The notes under the pieces were generated by a model that saw nothing but the letters and a program-made list of their open reading frames with translations, did no database searches and was not told the DNA's origin. Below, in pieces: positions 26,929-38,000 of a stretch of 64,000 bases of DNA. The first letter of the stretch is position 1. Each line of letters opens with the position of its first letter. This DNA comes from Ochrovirga pacifica (GTDB taxonomy: Bacteria; Bacteroidota; Bacteroidia; Flavobacteriales; Flavobacteriaceae): the NCBI RefSeq assembly GCF_000220525.1, contig NZ_AFPK01000029.1, positions 182,785-246,784 of the forward strand. Reading direction: 5' to 3'. The position numbers and the translations under genes are program-made.

Positions 26929-28608
26929 ATGTCTATTCCGTATTTGCATCCTTTTAAAAGTAATCTCGGCACTATTTCTCTGCCCAAAAAATTCACATAT
27001 CCTTTTTACTACGAACCCCATCCTCTATGTGAAATAGCTGCCAAAGAAGTTCAAGAATACCTACAACATCAAAAAGAATGGTCACATCCTTTTTTTACTT
27101 CCGATAAAGAGAACGAAAAAGGCATTGGAAAAATGTTTGGAATTTTAGTGGTTAAAAATGTGAAAAATCAATTGGGTTATTTAGTGTCTTTTTCAGGTAA
27201 ATTGGCGGGCACCAACACACATCGTTATTTTGTTCCTCCTGTTTTTGATATGCTACAACAGCAAAGTTATTTTTTACAAGAAGAAAAAGTTTTAAACCAG
27301 CTAAACTCCGAATTAGAAGCTCTAGAACAAGACAAAACATACAACACTTTACAAAAGCAATTAAAAGAATTTAAAAATTCAGAACAGCAAGAAATACAGC
27401 TGTTACGTAAACAGATTATTGCAGACAGAAAAAAAAGAAAACAACAAAGAACACTTGCTAAAAATCAACTTTCTGAACAGGAATACTCGGAGCTACTGAA
27501 TCAGCTGGCAAAAGAAAGTATAGTGTCTAAAGTACAACTAAACCAACTTATACAAAATTGGCAACAACGCATAGAGAAGCTTAAAGACCAACTAAAACCC
27601 TATGAAAAAGCTATTTCTGACGTAAAAAACCTACGCAAAACTAGGTCCAAAGCACTACAACACTATTTGTTTAGCCAATATCAATTTTTGAATAAAGAAG
27701 GAACAAAAAAAAATTTATTACAACTGTTTAGCAATACCGCTTTTGAAATTCCTCCTGCAGGTGCGGGTGAATGTGCAGCCCCTAAACTGCTTCAATACGC
27801 ATTTACCAACCAACTAATCCCTGTTTGTATGGCTGAGTTTTGGTGGGGAGACAGTCCTAAATCAGAAATAAGAAAGCACAAACAATATTATCCAGCATGC
27901 CAAGGCAAGTGCAAGCCTATTCTAGGGCACATGTTACAAGGCTTAACTATTGATGAAAATCCTTTGTTACAAAACCCTGCTATTGGAAAAGAAATCACTG
28001 TTATTTACGAAGACGAATACCTATTAGCTGTAAACAAACCGGCTGATTTTTTATCCGTTCCTGGAAAATCTATTAGTGATTCTGTTTACTCACGCATCAA
28101 ACAACAATACCCAAAAGCCACTGGACCTTTGTTAGTTCATCGTTTGGATATGGCTACTTCTGGCCTGTTATTAATAGCTAAGAGTAAAGAAATACACGAA
28201 CAATTGCAACGTCAATTTATCAAAAGACAAGTACAGAAATCTTACGTTGCTCTTCTTGACGGCCTGCCAAAACTTAATGAAGGAATTATTGACCTTCCTT
28301 TGCGATTGGATATTGACGATAGACCGAGACAACTGGTTTGCTTTAAACATGGAAAACCAGCCCAAACACGTTGGAAAAAAATTGCTTTTAAAGACGGAAA
28401 AACCAAAGTTCATTTTTTCCCCATCACAGGTAGAACACACCAATTAAGAATGCATGCAGCTCATCCAATGGGACTAAACACAGCTATTGTTGGCGATGAT
28501 TTGTATGGAAAAAAATCTGACAGACTGTACTTGCATGCAGCTTCCTTATGCTTTACCCATCCTGTTAGCAAAAAAAAAATAGAACTAAAAATAGAGGCTG
28601 AGTTTTAA
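26929..28608 (+). CDS. RluA-family pseudouridine synthase with a long N-terminal extension
   Basis: A 559-residue protein. The C-terminal RluA/RsuA-type domain (about residues 355-555) contains the catalytic signature VHRLDMATSGLLL with the essential Asp, then KSYVALL and GRTHQLRMHAAH. About 350 residues precede it. These include a charged coiled-coil stretch (about 120-250) and a segment with PPAGAGECAAPKLLQYA, which is typical of the large RluA-type proteins of Bacteroidota and gamma-proteobacteria. It should modify rRNA or tRNA uridines. The target site is not deducible. Confidence 0.9.
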   Translation: MSIPYLHPFKSNLGTISLPKKFTYPFYYEPHPLCEIAAKEVQEYLQHQKEWSHPFFTSDKENEKGIGKMFGILVVKNVKNQLGYLVSFSGKLAGTNTHRYFVPPVFDMLQQQSYFLQEEKVLNQLNSELEALEQDKTYNTLQKQLKEFKNSEQQEIQLLRKQIIADRKKRKQQRTLAKNQLSEQEYSELLNQLAKESIVSKVQLNQLIQNWQQRIEKLKDQLKPYEKAISDVKNLRKTRSKALQHYLFSQYQFLNKEGTKKNLLQLFSNTAFEIPPAGAGECAAPKLLQYAFTNQLIPVCMAEFWWGDSPKSEIRKHKQYYPACQGKCKPILGHMLQGLTIDENPLLQNPAIGKEITVIYEDEYLLAVNKPADFLSVPGKSISDSVYSRIKQQYPKATGPLLVHRLDMATSGLLLIAKSKEIHEQLQRQFIKRQVQKSYVALLDGLPKLNEGIIDLPLRLDIDDRPRQLVCFKHGKPAQTRWKKIAFKDGKTKVHFFPITGRTHQLRMHAAHPMGLNTAIVGDDLYGKKSDRLYLHAASLCFTHPVSKKKIELKIEAEF

Positions 28609-28664
28609 TCAACTCAGCCTCTTAAGTGCAATGCAAATGGGGAGGTTAAAAAAAAATGCATTGC
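28593..28664. terminator. Terminator region between two convergent genes
   Basis: Two hairpins occur. AGAGGCTGAGTT/AACTCAGCCTCT (28593-28604 with 28611-28622) overlaps the stop codon of the pseudouridine synthase, and A residues on its left would be a T run for the minus strand. GCAATGCA/TGCATTGC (28628-28635 with 28657-28664) follows with a 21-base loop. Confidence 0.6.
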
Positions 28665-28668
28665 TATC

Positions 28669-30945
28669 TTATAATTCAAAACTAGTTTCTATAACAGTTT
28701 TGGAACTTCCACCAACAAACACGCTAAACTCTCCTGGTTCTACCACAAACTCTCCCTGATTGTTGTAAAACCCTAACTCTTTGTTTGTTAGAACAAATCT
28801 GATACTTTTTTCTTCATTCTTAGAAAGTGACACCAATTTAAAACCTTTAAGCTCTTTTACAGGTCTGGTTACACTTGCCACTACATCTCTAATGTACAGT
28901 TGCACTACTTCTTTTCCTGCTCTATCTCCTATATTTTTTAGGTTGACTTTTACCTCAACTCCTTCTGGTAGTGGAGTAACTTTGATATCACTATACTCAA
29001 ATTTTGTATAGCTTAATCCATGTCCAAAAGGATACAAAGCATCGTTTTTTTGATCTTGATAATGAGACCAGAACACCACATCTTTTCCTGGAGCAACAGG
29101 TCTTCCTGTATTTTTGTAGTTGTAGTACAAAGGCACCTGCCCTTCATTTCTAGGAAAACTCATTGGTAATTTTCCACTAGGATTATAATCTCCGTACAAA
29201 ACTTGAGCAATTGCATGACCGCTTTGTGTTCCTAACTGCCAAGCTTCTAAAATAGCAGGAATGTGCTTGTCTGCCCAAGATAGCACTAAAGGTCTTCCAT
29301 TATTCAACACCAACACGATGTTTTTATTTACAGCATAAACTTCTTCTAACAACTCTTGCTGAACTCCAGGCAACCCAAGCTTAGTTCGACTTCTACCTTC
29401 TCCACTTTGAAAACCATGTTCTCCTAAAACCATCACTACTACATCGGCCTTTTTCGCAACTTTTTTTGCTTCAGAAAAATCGCTTTTATCGTTTTGATTG
29501 ATTTGAACCTCGGTAATAAAATTAGGTTCTCCTAAAGCTACATCTGCTCCTTTGGCATAAGTAATTATATTTTGCTTGTACACCTGCAAACCTTCTAAAA
29601 CAGAAACTGCAGTTTCGTCTTTCGCAGCAATTCTCCAACTTCCCAAGGGACTGGTTTTGTCTGCAGCCAAGTCTCCAATCACAGCTATATTCACTCCTTC
29701 TTTTGCCAAAGGCAATAAATCATCTTGATTTTTTAACAATACAATCGATTTTTTTGCCATGTCTAGCGAAGCATCCCTAACAGGCTTGCTTCCAACTACT
29801 TGTTTTTCTCTTAGCTCATCACAATACTTGTAAGGATCTTCAAATAAACCTAATTCAAATTTTGTGGTTAAAATTCTACGAACAGCATCATCTATCAAAG
29901 CCTCATTAACCTTGCCTTCTTTTACCAAGTCGGATAAGTGTCCTACATATGCATACGACTCCATGTCCATATCCGAACCAGCATTGGCTGCAATTTCTGC
30001 TGCATGTTTTAAATCTTTTGCATGACCATGAGCCATCATTTCCATAATAGATCCCCAATCTGAAACTACAAAACCATCAAACTGCCATTCTCCCTTTAAC
30101 ACGGTTCTTTGTAAAAATGTATTTCCTGTAGCAGGCACACCGTTTAGCTCGTTAAAAGAATTCATAAAAGTTTTTACACCTGCATCAATAGAAGCTTTAA
30201 ATGGAGGAAAAATAATGTTATTTAGCGTAGAGGTTCCTACGTCTACTGTGTTATAATCTCTACCGGCTTCTGCAAATCCGTATCCTGCAAAATGTTTTGC
30301 ACAAGCTAAGATTGTGTTGTGCAGAGACAAATCTTCGCCCTGAAAACCTTGTACTCTGGCTTTGGCAATTTGACTACCTAAATAAGGATCTTCTCCAGCT
30401 CCTTCCATTACTCTACCCCATCGTGCATCTCTAGAAACATCGACCATAGGTGCAAAAGTCCAATTGATTCCTGCAGCTGAGGCTTCTAAAGCAGCCATTT
30501 CTGCTGATTTTTTGATTGCCTTTAAATCCCAACTAGCAGCTTCTGCCAACGGAATAGGACTTAGGGTTTCGTATCCGTGAATCACATCAAAACCAATAAT
30601 TAACGGAATTCCTAACCTAGATTCTTCTACAGCTACTTTTTGTACTGCTCTTACCTGAGCAGCTCCTCTTACATTTAGCATAGACCCCACCAATCCTTCT
30701 CTTAAATGCTTGTATTTTTTTGCTTGATCTCCCTGAACAGGAGCAGGCCCTGTTACATTCCAAAAACCGTTGTACTGATTCATTTGTCCTATTTTTTCAT
30801 CCAAGGTCATTCTAGACAACAAATCTTCTACACGTTGGTTTACGTTATATTTTGGGTTTTTATATTTTATCTCGTCCGTTTGACTACAAGAAATAACACT
30901 GTAGGTTAACAAACTGAAAAATAAAAGTTGAACTCTTTTTTTCAT
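28669..30945 (-). CDS. bglX: GH3 beta-glucosidase (BglX-like), lipoprotein
   Basis: A 758-residue glycoside hydrolase family 3 enzyme. The N-terminus ends in a lipobox (SVISCSQ), so it is lipid-anchored. The TIM-barrel domain carries the nucleophile Asp in FVVSDWGSIMEMM, the substrate-binding KHFAGYGFAEAGRDYN, and MEGAGEDPYL. It is followed by the alpha/beta sandwich and the fibronectin-III-like C-terminal domain (PVKELKGFKLV). It should release glucose from beta-gluco-oligosaccharides. As the last gene of the beta-glucan locus it completes the breakdown started by GH16. Confidence 0.93.
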   Translation of the reverse strand: MKKRVQLLFFSLLTYSVISCSQTDEIKYKNPKYNVNQRVEDLLSRMTLDEKIGQMNQYNGFWNVTGPAPVQGDQAKKYKHLREGLVGSMLNVRGAAQVRAVQKVAVEESRLGIPLIIGFDVIHGYETLSPIPLAEAASWDLKAIKKSAEMAALEASAAGINWTFAPMVDVSRDARWGRVMEGAGEDPYLGSQIAKARVQGFQGEDLSLHNTILACAKHFAGYGFAEAGRDYNTVDVGTSTLNNIIFPPFKASIDAGVKTFMNSFNELNGVPATGNTFLQRTVLKGEWQFDGFVVSDWGSIMEMMAHGHAKDLKHAAEIAANAGSDMDMESYAYVGHLSDLVKEGKVNEALIDDAVRRILTTKFELGLFEDPYKYCDELREKQVVGSKPVRDASLDMAKKSIVLLKNQDDLLPLAKEGVNIAVIGDLAADKTSPLGSWRIAAKDETAVSVLEGLQVYKQNIITYAKGADVALGEPNFITEVQINQNDKSDFSEAKKVAKKADVVVMVLGEHGFQSGEGRSRTKLGLPGVQQELLEEVYAVNKNIVLVLNNGRPLVLSWADKHIPAILEAWQLGTQSGHAIAQVLYGDYNPSGKLPMSFPRNEGQVPLYYNYKNTGRPVAPGKDVVFWSHYQDQKNDALYPFGHGLSYTKFEYSDIKVTPLPEGVEVKVNLKNIGDRAGKEVVQLYIRDVVASVTRPVKELKGFKLVSLSKNEEKSIRFVLTNKELGFYNNQGEFVVEPGEFSVFVGGSSKTVIETSFEL

Positions 30946-30981
30946 CGGTATCTTGTTTTGTTAAAATTTAACGTACTATGC

Positions 30982-31833
30982 TTATTGATAAACCCTTACG
31001 TAATCAATTTCGAACCTAGCTTGAGTAAACTCTGGATCTATATTCCCCCCAAGGGTTCCGCCCATTGCTAAGTTTAAAATCAAAAATTGATTTTGGTAAA
31101 AAGGCCAATTAGCACTATTATTCTCTGTCGGTTTTTGATACGTACCTTTAACAACACCATCAACTGTAAATTGTATTTTGTCTGGTGTCCATTGTACTCC
31201 GTACACATGAAAAGCTGTAGAAACATCATCAACCTTATCGTAATGAGACACAAAAGAAGGGTTTCCTCCATGCCCAGAAGTTGTGTGGATTGCACTAGAA
31301 GTAACACCTAAATCATTTCCTGTGTGTTCCATGATATCAATCTCACCACAAGCTGGCCAACCTATTGTAGAAATATTTTCACCCAACATCCATATAGCTG
31401 GCCAAGTACCACCTCCTGCTGGTAATTTTGCTCTTACCTCTACTTTTCCATATGTAAAGCCAAATTTTCCTTGAGTTTTTAGGCGAGCTGATGTGTACTC
31501 TGCTCCACTATACAGTTGTTTTTTAGCAGTAATTTTTAACACACCGTTTTCCACTTTTACGTTGTCTGACTCTCTAGTATAGTATTGGGCTTCATTGTTT
31601 CCCCATCCGCCAGCACCTATATCGTACGTCCAATTGTCTGAGCATGGTGTTCCGTCTTCATTAAACTCGTCTGCCCAAATAAGCGTAGTTAAATCTCCTG
31701 TTGGCATGGCTGAAGCGACTACGCCATTACACCCATCGTTTTTAGGTGTTATTGTTTCTGCTCCCCCATCACTACCACAAGAAAAAAATGCAGTAAATAA
31801 CAAGCTACTTATAATCCATTGTTTGTATTTCAT
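30982..31833 (-). CDS. GH16 endo-beta-glucanase (laminarinase-like), lipoprotein
   Basis: A 283-residue enzyme with a lipobox (FFSCGSDG) and a beta-jelly-roll GH16 domain. The catalytic ExDxxE motif appears as ACGEIDIMEHTG, with the two Glu and the Asp intact. The bulged form of the motif fits beta-1,3- or beta-1,3/1,4-glucanases, and together with GH3, SusC and SusD it points to laminarin. The specificity is inferred. The gene lies 36 bp after the start of GH3 and 78 bp downstream of the TSP3 lipoprotein in the same run. Confidence 0.9.
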   Translation of the reverse strand: MKYKQWIISSLLFTAFFSCGSDGGAETITPKNDGCNGVVASAMPTGDLTTLIWADEFNEDGTPCSDNWTYDIGAGGWGNNEAQYYTRESDNVKVENGVLKITAKKQLYSGAEYTSARLKTQGKFGFTYGKVEVRAKLPAGGGTWPAIWMLGENISTIGWPACGEIDIMEHTGNDLGVTSSAIHTTSGHGGNPSFVSHYDKVDDVSTAFHVYGVQWTPDKIQFTVDGVVKGTYQKPTENNSANWPFYQNQFLILNLAMGGTLGGNIDPEFTQARFEIDYVRVYQ

Positions 31834-31911
31834 TTTTCTATTTTTTATGTTAAAAATTCACCCACATCCGACTTGGTTTGTGGATGAATTTACAGATAAA
31901 CTTATTCTTTA

Positions 31912-33378
31912 CTACTCGTTGGTACCGTAGGTAAAGTCATCGATATAAGCATTTACCCACTCGTAATTGTTTTCTCCGTTAAACTGGACAACAATTCTAC
32001 TGAACTTTGTTTCGGCACTGTACGTAGAGAAGTCAAATGTAAGCTCTTGCCAAGTATCGTACTCATAATTTTGTTCTACTACTACTTGTCCTTCCCATGG
32101 TGCATTGCTAGAACCATCTTGTAACTTTAGTGCTAGTTTTTTAGGTTCAGCGTGTGGCGTTTCTGGACTTGGCACATACACCTTTACTTTAAACACGTTT
32201 TTGGTTGATAGGTCGAACTTGTCAGTTTTTTCTTCATTCAAATCAAAACGAATGTTTGCATACTGCCCACCTTCATCTACATACTGTAATACGTTATCAG
32301 AAGTATTGATCCCTGTTTTTGATGGATTTGGAACTCCTACATTTACTCCTGCAGCATCACCTACCCAAGTAATGTTTCCGTTTCCTTCAAAATCATCAAA
32401 AGGATCGGTTCCTACCCCTGTATCTGGACAACCATTTGCATTGGTTCCTCCATGTAAGTTAGGACACTCATCATCTACATCTAAAACTCCATCTCCATCT
32501 GCATCGGTTTCAGGTAACATGGCTGCTGCCGAACCTTCTTTGGCCAATTTGTATTGCCATACACCAACACCAAAATTTATTTGTACAGTCATTATAGTTT
32601 TGTCTTCAGAAAAACTAACATTGCTATACGTAATTGTATTTGCTGCTTGGGCTACAGAGGTAATTTCTGCCCCATTGATTACTTTAGCCAATCCTAAGAA
32701 AGCTCCTTTTCCTGTTAAAGTGATGGTTTGTTCTGTTTCATTATGGAACCAAGTTCCTGAAGCAGAACCATCGTATGGAGCTACAGTCGAAGAACACCCA
32801 TCTTCTTCTACATCTTCCCAGCTTGCTTCTCTCCATGTAGCATCTCCTAGTTCCGTAACAAAACTTCCATCACTCTTAAACTCAAATACATCATCAAAAA
32901 AGCAATCACGTGTTTTTACATCTGCCAAACCACTAGACCACCAAGAAAGATCTTCAGAGCTAGGTCCTACTGCCAAAGCTCCTTCGTTGTGCAACATTAC
33001 CCATCTACCCACTACATCGGTTTGTGGTATTTGGTAAGTTATTAATTGCTCTTTTTCTACTGTTACACTTTCTTTTCCTTCTGCTTGTGCTGTTACTTTT
33101 ATGGTATATGTTGCTGTTTCATCAGGATAATCGTAAGTTATCGGGACTCCTGCAGTTTGATGCATATCATCATTAGCTTCTGTACCAAAATCTATTTCAT
33201 ACATGGTAGCCCCTGATGAAGTAGGTGTTACAGTTGCTACTGTACCATCTCCACTTACTGATACCGTAAAATCTACATCTGACAACACACCGTTATTCAT
33301 TTCGCTATCGTCGCTTGTACAAGCCTGCAACAGTGCTAGGACTGCTATAAAGCTTATTCCTTTTTTTATTAAGTTCAT
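31912..33378 (-). CDS. PUL surface lipoprotein with TSP3-type repeat and C-terminal beta-sandwich
   Basis: The 488-residue protein has a lipobox (LALLQACTSDD). The region of residues 25-130 resembles an Ig/PKD-type domain (TVTPTSSGATMYEIDFGTEA). The middle is a lipocalin-like or unknown domain with Cys residues. Next come calcium-binding thrombospondin type-3 residues, DADGDGVLDVDDECPNLHGG (about 295-315), and a C-terminal beta-sandwich of CBM type (FDDFEGNGN... TWQELTFDFS) from about 325. It lies between susD and GH16, where surface glycan-binding proteins usually sit, so I infer that it binds the polysaccharide. I know no exact family name. Confidence 0.75.
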   Translation of the reverse strand: MNLIKKGISFIAVLALLQACTSDDSEMNNGVLSDVDFTVSVSGDGTVATVTPTSSGATMYEIDFGTEANDDMHQTAGVPITYDYPDETATYTIKVTAQAEGKESVTVEKEQLITYQIPQTDVVGRWVMLHNEGALAVGPSSEDLSWWSSGLADVKTRDCFFDDVFEFKSDGSFVTELGDATWREASWEDVEEDGCSSTVAPYDGSASGTWFHNETEQTITLTGKGAFLGLAKVINGAEITSVAQAANTITYSNVSFSEDKTIMTVQINFGVGVWQYKLAKEGSAAAMLPETDADGDGVLDVDDECPNLHGGTNANGCPDTGVGTDPFDDFEGNGNITWVGDAAGVNVGVPNPSKTGINTSDNVLQYVDEGGQYANIRFDLNEEKTDKFDLSTKNVFKVKVYVPSPETPHAEPKKLALKLQDGSSNAPWEGQVVVEQNYEYDTWQELTFDFSTYSAETKFSRIVVQFNGENNYEWVNAYIDDFTYGTNE

Positions 33379-33409
33379 ATGTATAAGGTTTTAAGGTTAT
33401 TACTTTCTT

Positions 33410-34990
33410 TTAATAATTTGGATTTTGTCCCCATCTGTCTGTAGCATTGGCTAAGTTTAGCTCTACAGTTGGAATTGGAAATATTTCGTTTTTTCCTTCG
33501 GTATAATTCACGCTACCAAATTCTACAGGTTTGGTATTGTTATAATTTTGAAAAGCTTGAGAAGCTTGATTGGTTCTTACTAAGTCGAAAAAACGATGTC
33601 CTTCTGCCGCAAGCTCTAACCTTCTTTCTTTATAGACTGCTTGTAACATGTCTGTTTCTCCTGCATATGGAAAATCGTGTGAATTGTCTCCAAACGCTCT
33701 TGCTCTTACTTGGTTTAGATAACTTACCGCATTGGTTAACGACCCTCCACTTTGTATTTCTGCTTCCGCTGCCATTAACAGTACATCAGCATAGCGAATA
33801 GCACGATAATTATTGCTGTAGTTTAATGGATCTGACCCTGCCCTTTCATTTTCATCAGCTTGGGTTGGTAAGTATTTTTTAGTAAAAAACCCTGTGTTTT
33901 CTCTACTCTTCTCGTAAGAATCATCATTTCTTAAATCCCAAATCGTAACGTCTCTACGAACATCATCATCTTCATAAGTGTCGTATAGCACTTGTGTAGG
34001 TAAGTTGAATCCCCATCCTGCAATGTAAGGTGCAATTGCTTGGTTACGTGGTGCGTTTTGCTTTGGAAAATAGTTTCCTTCACTACATTGAATACAGTCC
34101 CATCCTGCACCTTCGACATTGGTGTACTGTATTTCAAAAACGGCTTCATTACTGTTTTCTCCTGCTTCGGTAAATAGTGTAGTAAAATCTACCAAATCGT
34201 AAACATCCGAATTGATAACATTTCCTAGCATTGTAGCAGCATCTGCAAATTTTGCATTGTTAAACTTCCCATGATACAAATACACTTTTCCTAACAAAGC
34301 TTGTGCTACTCCTTTGGTAATCTCATATTTTTCTGCTTGGGTTACTGGCAAATTATTGATAGCCTCTTTTAAATCTTCTTCTATAACGCTATACACCTGA
34401 GCGATACTACCTACGCGATTCATGTTATATTCGTCTCCCACACTAACTTGCTTGTTTGCAATTCTTAGCACCCCCTCTCTAGTTTCTGTTAAAAGAGGAA
34501 TATCTCCATAAAACTTAGCCAATTCAAAAGCGTAATATGCTCTGAGAAAATAAGCCTGAGCAATAATTTCTTCTTTTCCGTCAAAATCAATTTTATTTTG
34601 ATTTTCTAGCACGTAATTGGCTCTGTTCATCCCTGCATACATAAACTTCCAGACATCTCTTAATTGGTTGTTATCCGCTGGAGTATGTTCCATTTTATCA
34701 ACTCTTTGTAACGTAGGTTGATCAAAATTTGCTGCATCTCCACCCGCAATGATATCGTCTGAAGCAGCAACAGCAACCGTAACATTCCAGTGCGTAGTTT
34801 GTAACATATCATAAGCTCCTATCAAAGCAGCCTCGTATTCTTCAGGACTGTTAAAATAATTTTCTGAAGTAGGTCCTACTGGATCCAATTCTACATAATC
34901 ATCACATGATTGTAATATAGGAGTCAAAGTGAGTATTGCTGTGGTAAACAACAACAAGCTTGATTTTTTAAAGTTCTTTATATTTTTCAT
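33410..34990 (-). CDS. RagB/SusD family nutrient-uptake outer-membrane lipoprotein
   Basis: A 526-residue SusD-like protein. It has a lipoprotein signal (LTLTPILQSCDDYVELDP), tetratricopeptide-like helices in the N-terminal half (ANYVLENQNKIDF, then AQAYFLRAYYAFELAKFYGDIPL, the SusD signature), and the C-terminal KNEIFPIPTVELNLAN motif. It captures oligosaccharides and delivers them to the SusC channel encoded 18 bp upstream. Confidence 0.95.
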   Translation of the reverse strand: MKNIKNFKKSSLLLFTTAILTLTPILQSCDDYVELDPVGPTSENYFNSPEEYEAALIGAYDMLQTTHWNVTVAVAASDDIIAGGDAANFDQPTLQRVDKMEHTPADNNQLRDVWKFMYAGMNRANYVLENQNKIDFDGKEEIIAQAYFLRAYYAFELAKFYGDIPLLTETREGVLRIANKQVSVGDEYNMNRVGSIAQVYSVIEEDLKEAINNLPVTQAEKYEITKGVAQALLGKVYLYHGKFNNAKFADAATMLGNVINSDVYDLVDFTTLFTEAGENSNEAVFEIQYTNVEGAGWDCIQCSEGNYFPKQNAPRNQAIAPYIAGWGFNLPTQVLYDTYEDDDVRRDVTIWDLRNDDSYEKSRENTGFFTKKYLPTQADENERAGSDPLNYSNNYRAIRYADVLLMAAEAEIQSGGSLTNAVSYLNQVRARAFGDNSHDFPYAGETDMLQAVYKERRLELAAEGHRFFDLVRTNQASQAFQNYNNTKPVEFGSVNYTEGKNEIFPIPTVELNLANATDRWGQNPNY

Positions 34991-35007
34991 TTGTCTTTTT
35001 TTTAAGG

Positions 35008-38000
35008 TTAAAAACTTAGGTTCATCCCAAAAATATAGGTCTTTGCTACAGGATAGAAGCCTCTATCAATCCCTGCTCCAATTGGGTCTGAAGAAGAAGC
35101 AGAAGGATCAAAACCGTCGTAATCTGTAAATGTATGCAAGTTGTTTGCTGATGCATAGAATCTTAATTTATCTATACCGTATTTAGACAATGCTTCTTTT
35201 TGAAAAGTATACCCTACTTGCACATTCTGAATTCTGATGTAAGAAGCATCTTCTACATAGTAATCCGAAAAATAGTCTGTATTTATAGAAGCCCCTGATA
35301 CCACTCTAGGTGTTGTTGTACTTGGGTTGCTTGCTGTCCAAGCATCTAATACTCTGACATTTTTATTTGCTAAAGTGTTTACTCTTTCATAATCTCTTAC
35401 CATATCATTACCAAAAGACCCAAAAGCAGATGCACTAAAATCAATATTTTTATAGCTAAACCCTACATTCCAACCAGCTGTTAGATTAGGAATTGGATCC
35501 CCAATATCAGTTCTATCTGCTTCTGTAATTTGACCATCTCCGTTAGTGTCAGAAAATTTCAAATCTCCTACTCCTGCTCCACTATGATAAGTACCCTCTG
35601 GTGATGCAGCATCTAAAGCATCAATTTCTGATTGATTTTGATATATACCCTCTGTTTTGTATCCATAGAAATATCCTATTGCATGTCCTTTTTCCATTCT
35701 AGAAGGTAAAATACCTGTACCCAAACCAAAAGCACCTCCTTCTATAAATCCTGATTCGCTTCCAACATATAACACTTCATTATGTATGGTTGAAAAGTTA
35801 AAACTGGTATTGAATTTAAAATCATCAGAAAATTGATCTCTGTATGATATCATCATTTCAAACCCTTTATTCTCTACTGTTCCTGCATTAATTACGGGTG
35901 CCGATGAACCAATTCCTCCAACTCCTGTTAATCCAGATATTTGAGCTGCAATCAACAAGTCTTCAGTTTTTTTAGAATATACATCCGCTGTAATGTTAAT
36001 TTTATTACGAAAGATTGAAAAATCAACCCCTAAGTTACTGGTAGTACTCGTTTCCCATTTAATTTCTGGATTCGCTAATTTCCCTATGGCTACTCCTGTT
36101 AACAAGTCTTCTACATTGTTTTCTTGATTGTTGCTATAAACTCCTTCTCCATCCAATCTAGAGATGTAAGCAAAATCATCAATTCTATCATTTCCTATTT
36201 TTCCGTAGCTCAATCTTAACTTTAAGTTGCTCAACCAATCAGTATTCTCTAAAAACGGCTCGTCTGACATAACCCATCCTAAAGAGAATGAAGGAAAATA
36301 TCCCACTTTATTTTCTGGCCCAAACTTAGAAGAGGTATCTCTTCTAAACATTCCAGAAAACAGGTATTTTTCTTTGTAATTGTATTGTACTCTAGTAAAG
36401 TAAGAAGACAAACGCTCTTTGAACTGATTGCTTCCAATGGTATATTCTGCCTCTGTAAAACGATCTCTAACTTCTTCGAAATTTGAGATATTTGCATCCG
36501 AGAACGAATTGCTTCCTTCTCTTAATATTTCTCCAAACAAACCTGAATATTCTCCTCTGTTTTCTCTAACCTCTTGCCCCAACAATACATTCAAGCTATG
36601 TACCTCTTTAAAAGTATTGGTATAGGTTATTAAATTATTCCACGTATAATCATCGTAGGTATCCACATTATCCACCAACTCGTTTCTTGTAGTTCTTGTT
36701 AACGATTTCCCTACCCCTAAAAATGTAAGTGGTCTAAACACTGTAGATTCATCTGTTGCATGGTTAAACTGATATTTTGAACGAACCGAAAAATGATCTA
36801 AAAACTTATATTCTGCAGTAAATGTTGGGCTAATTTTCTTTACCACATTGGTATTATAGGTACTCGCTATTTGAGAGACTGGGTTGGCAACTTCAATGGC
36901 ATTAGTGTTTACAATCCCAAATCCGTTTCTGTACTTTTCAAATCCTGCATCTTGCAAAGGCGTACTATCATACACACCTGTTAAAGGATCTGCATTAATG
37001 GCATTGTACAATACAGAACCTACTCCGTTTTCGGCTAAGTTGTTTTTTTCTGAATATGTGTAAATAGCAGTAGCCGATAATGATAACTGATCTGTTACAT
37101 CGTACTGCAATTTTGTTCTCGCTGTCATTCTCTCATAGTTAGACTCCGCTCCTCCAACAATTCCATCCTGAGTTAAGTAAGAACCTCCAAAAGCATAAGC
37201 TAACTTTTTTGTTCCACCACTTGCAGAAAGGTTGATATTATACATCGGAGAAGTTTCAAAAACTTGATCTTGCCAATCGGTAGTTCCCATAGGAGTTACA
37301 GCACTTTTAGCTACATCATAGATTTGTCCTGTAACCGGTTGTTCAAAATACGTTAAACTCCCATTTGCTTTATTGACATAAGCTGCAAACTGAGCAGGGT
37401 TTAGCAAGTCTAATTTTTTACTAGTTTGTTGAAAAGCATAGTAAGTATCTAAGTTGAATTTTAATGGACTTTCTTTACTACCAGATTTGGTTTCAATTAA
37501 AATTACTCCGTTTGCTGCTCTTACTCCATAGATTCCAGCAGTAGCATCTTTTAATACATTTACGCTTTTAATATCATTAGGGTTAATAACCGATAAGTCT
37601 GTGATTGGGTTCCCATCTACCAATATCAAAGGTGCGTTGTCTCCGTTGGTAGAAATTCCACGAATCCTAATATTTGATGCTGCACCCGGAGACCCTGAAG
37701 AAGAGGTAATAGCAACCCCAGAAACCTGCCCCTGCAAAGCTTGTTCTACACGTACAGGATTTAACTTCTCTATAGTTTCTGTCTCTACAACAGAAACAGC
37801 TCCTGTAATTTCTTTTTTCTTTTGCGTTCCATAACCTATCAAAACTACTCCTTCTAACTGAGCAACATCTTCTGATAAACTTACATTGATTTCATTTTGA
37901 TTCCCTACTGTAATAGTTTGTGAAACGTACCCTAAATAAGAAATTTCCAAAACGGTTTTTGAAGTTACATTTTGCAGCTCAAACATTCCCGAAAAATCTG

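Noticed and set aside
32105..33037. Long open frame on the plus strand (310 codons) opposite the TSP3 lipoprotein gene
   Set aside because: It is a frame on the opposite strand of a gene with a clear lipobox and domains, has no promoter, and its translation is rich in Ser, Thr and Pro without any family pattern. I regard it as a shadow.
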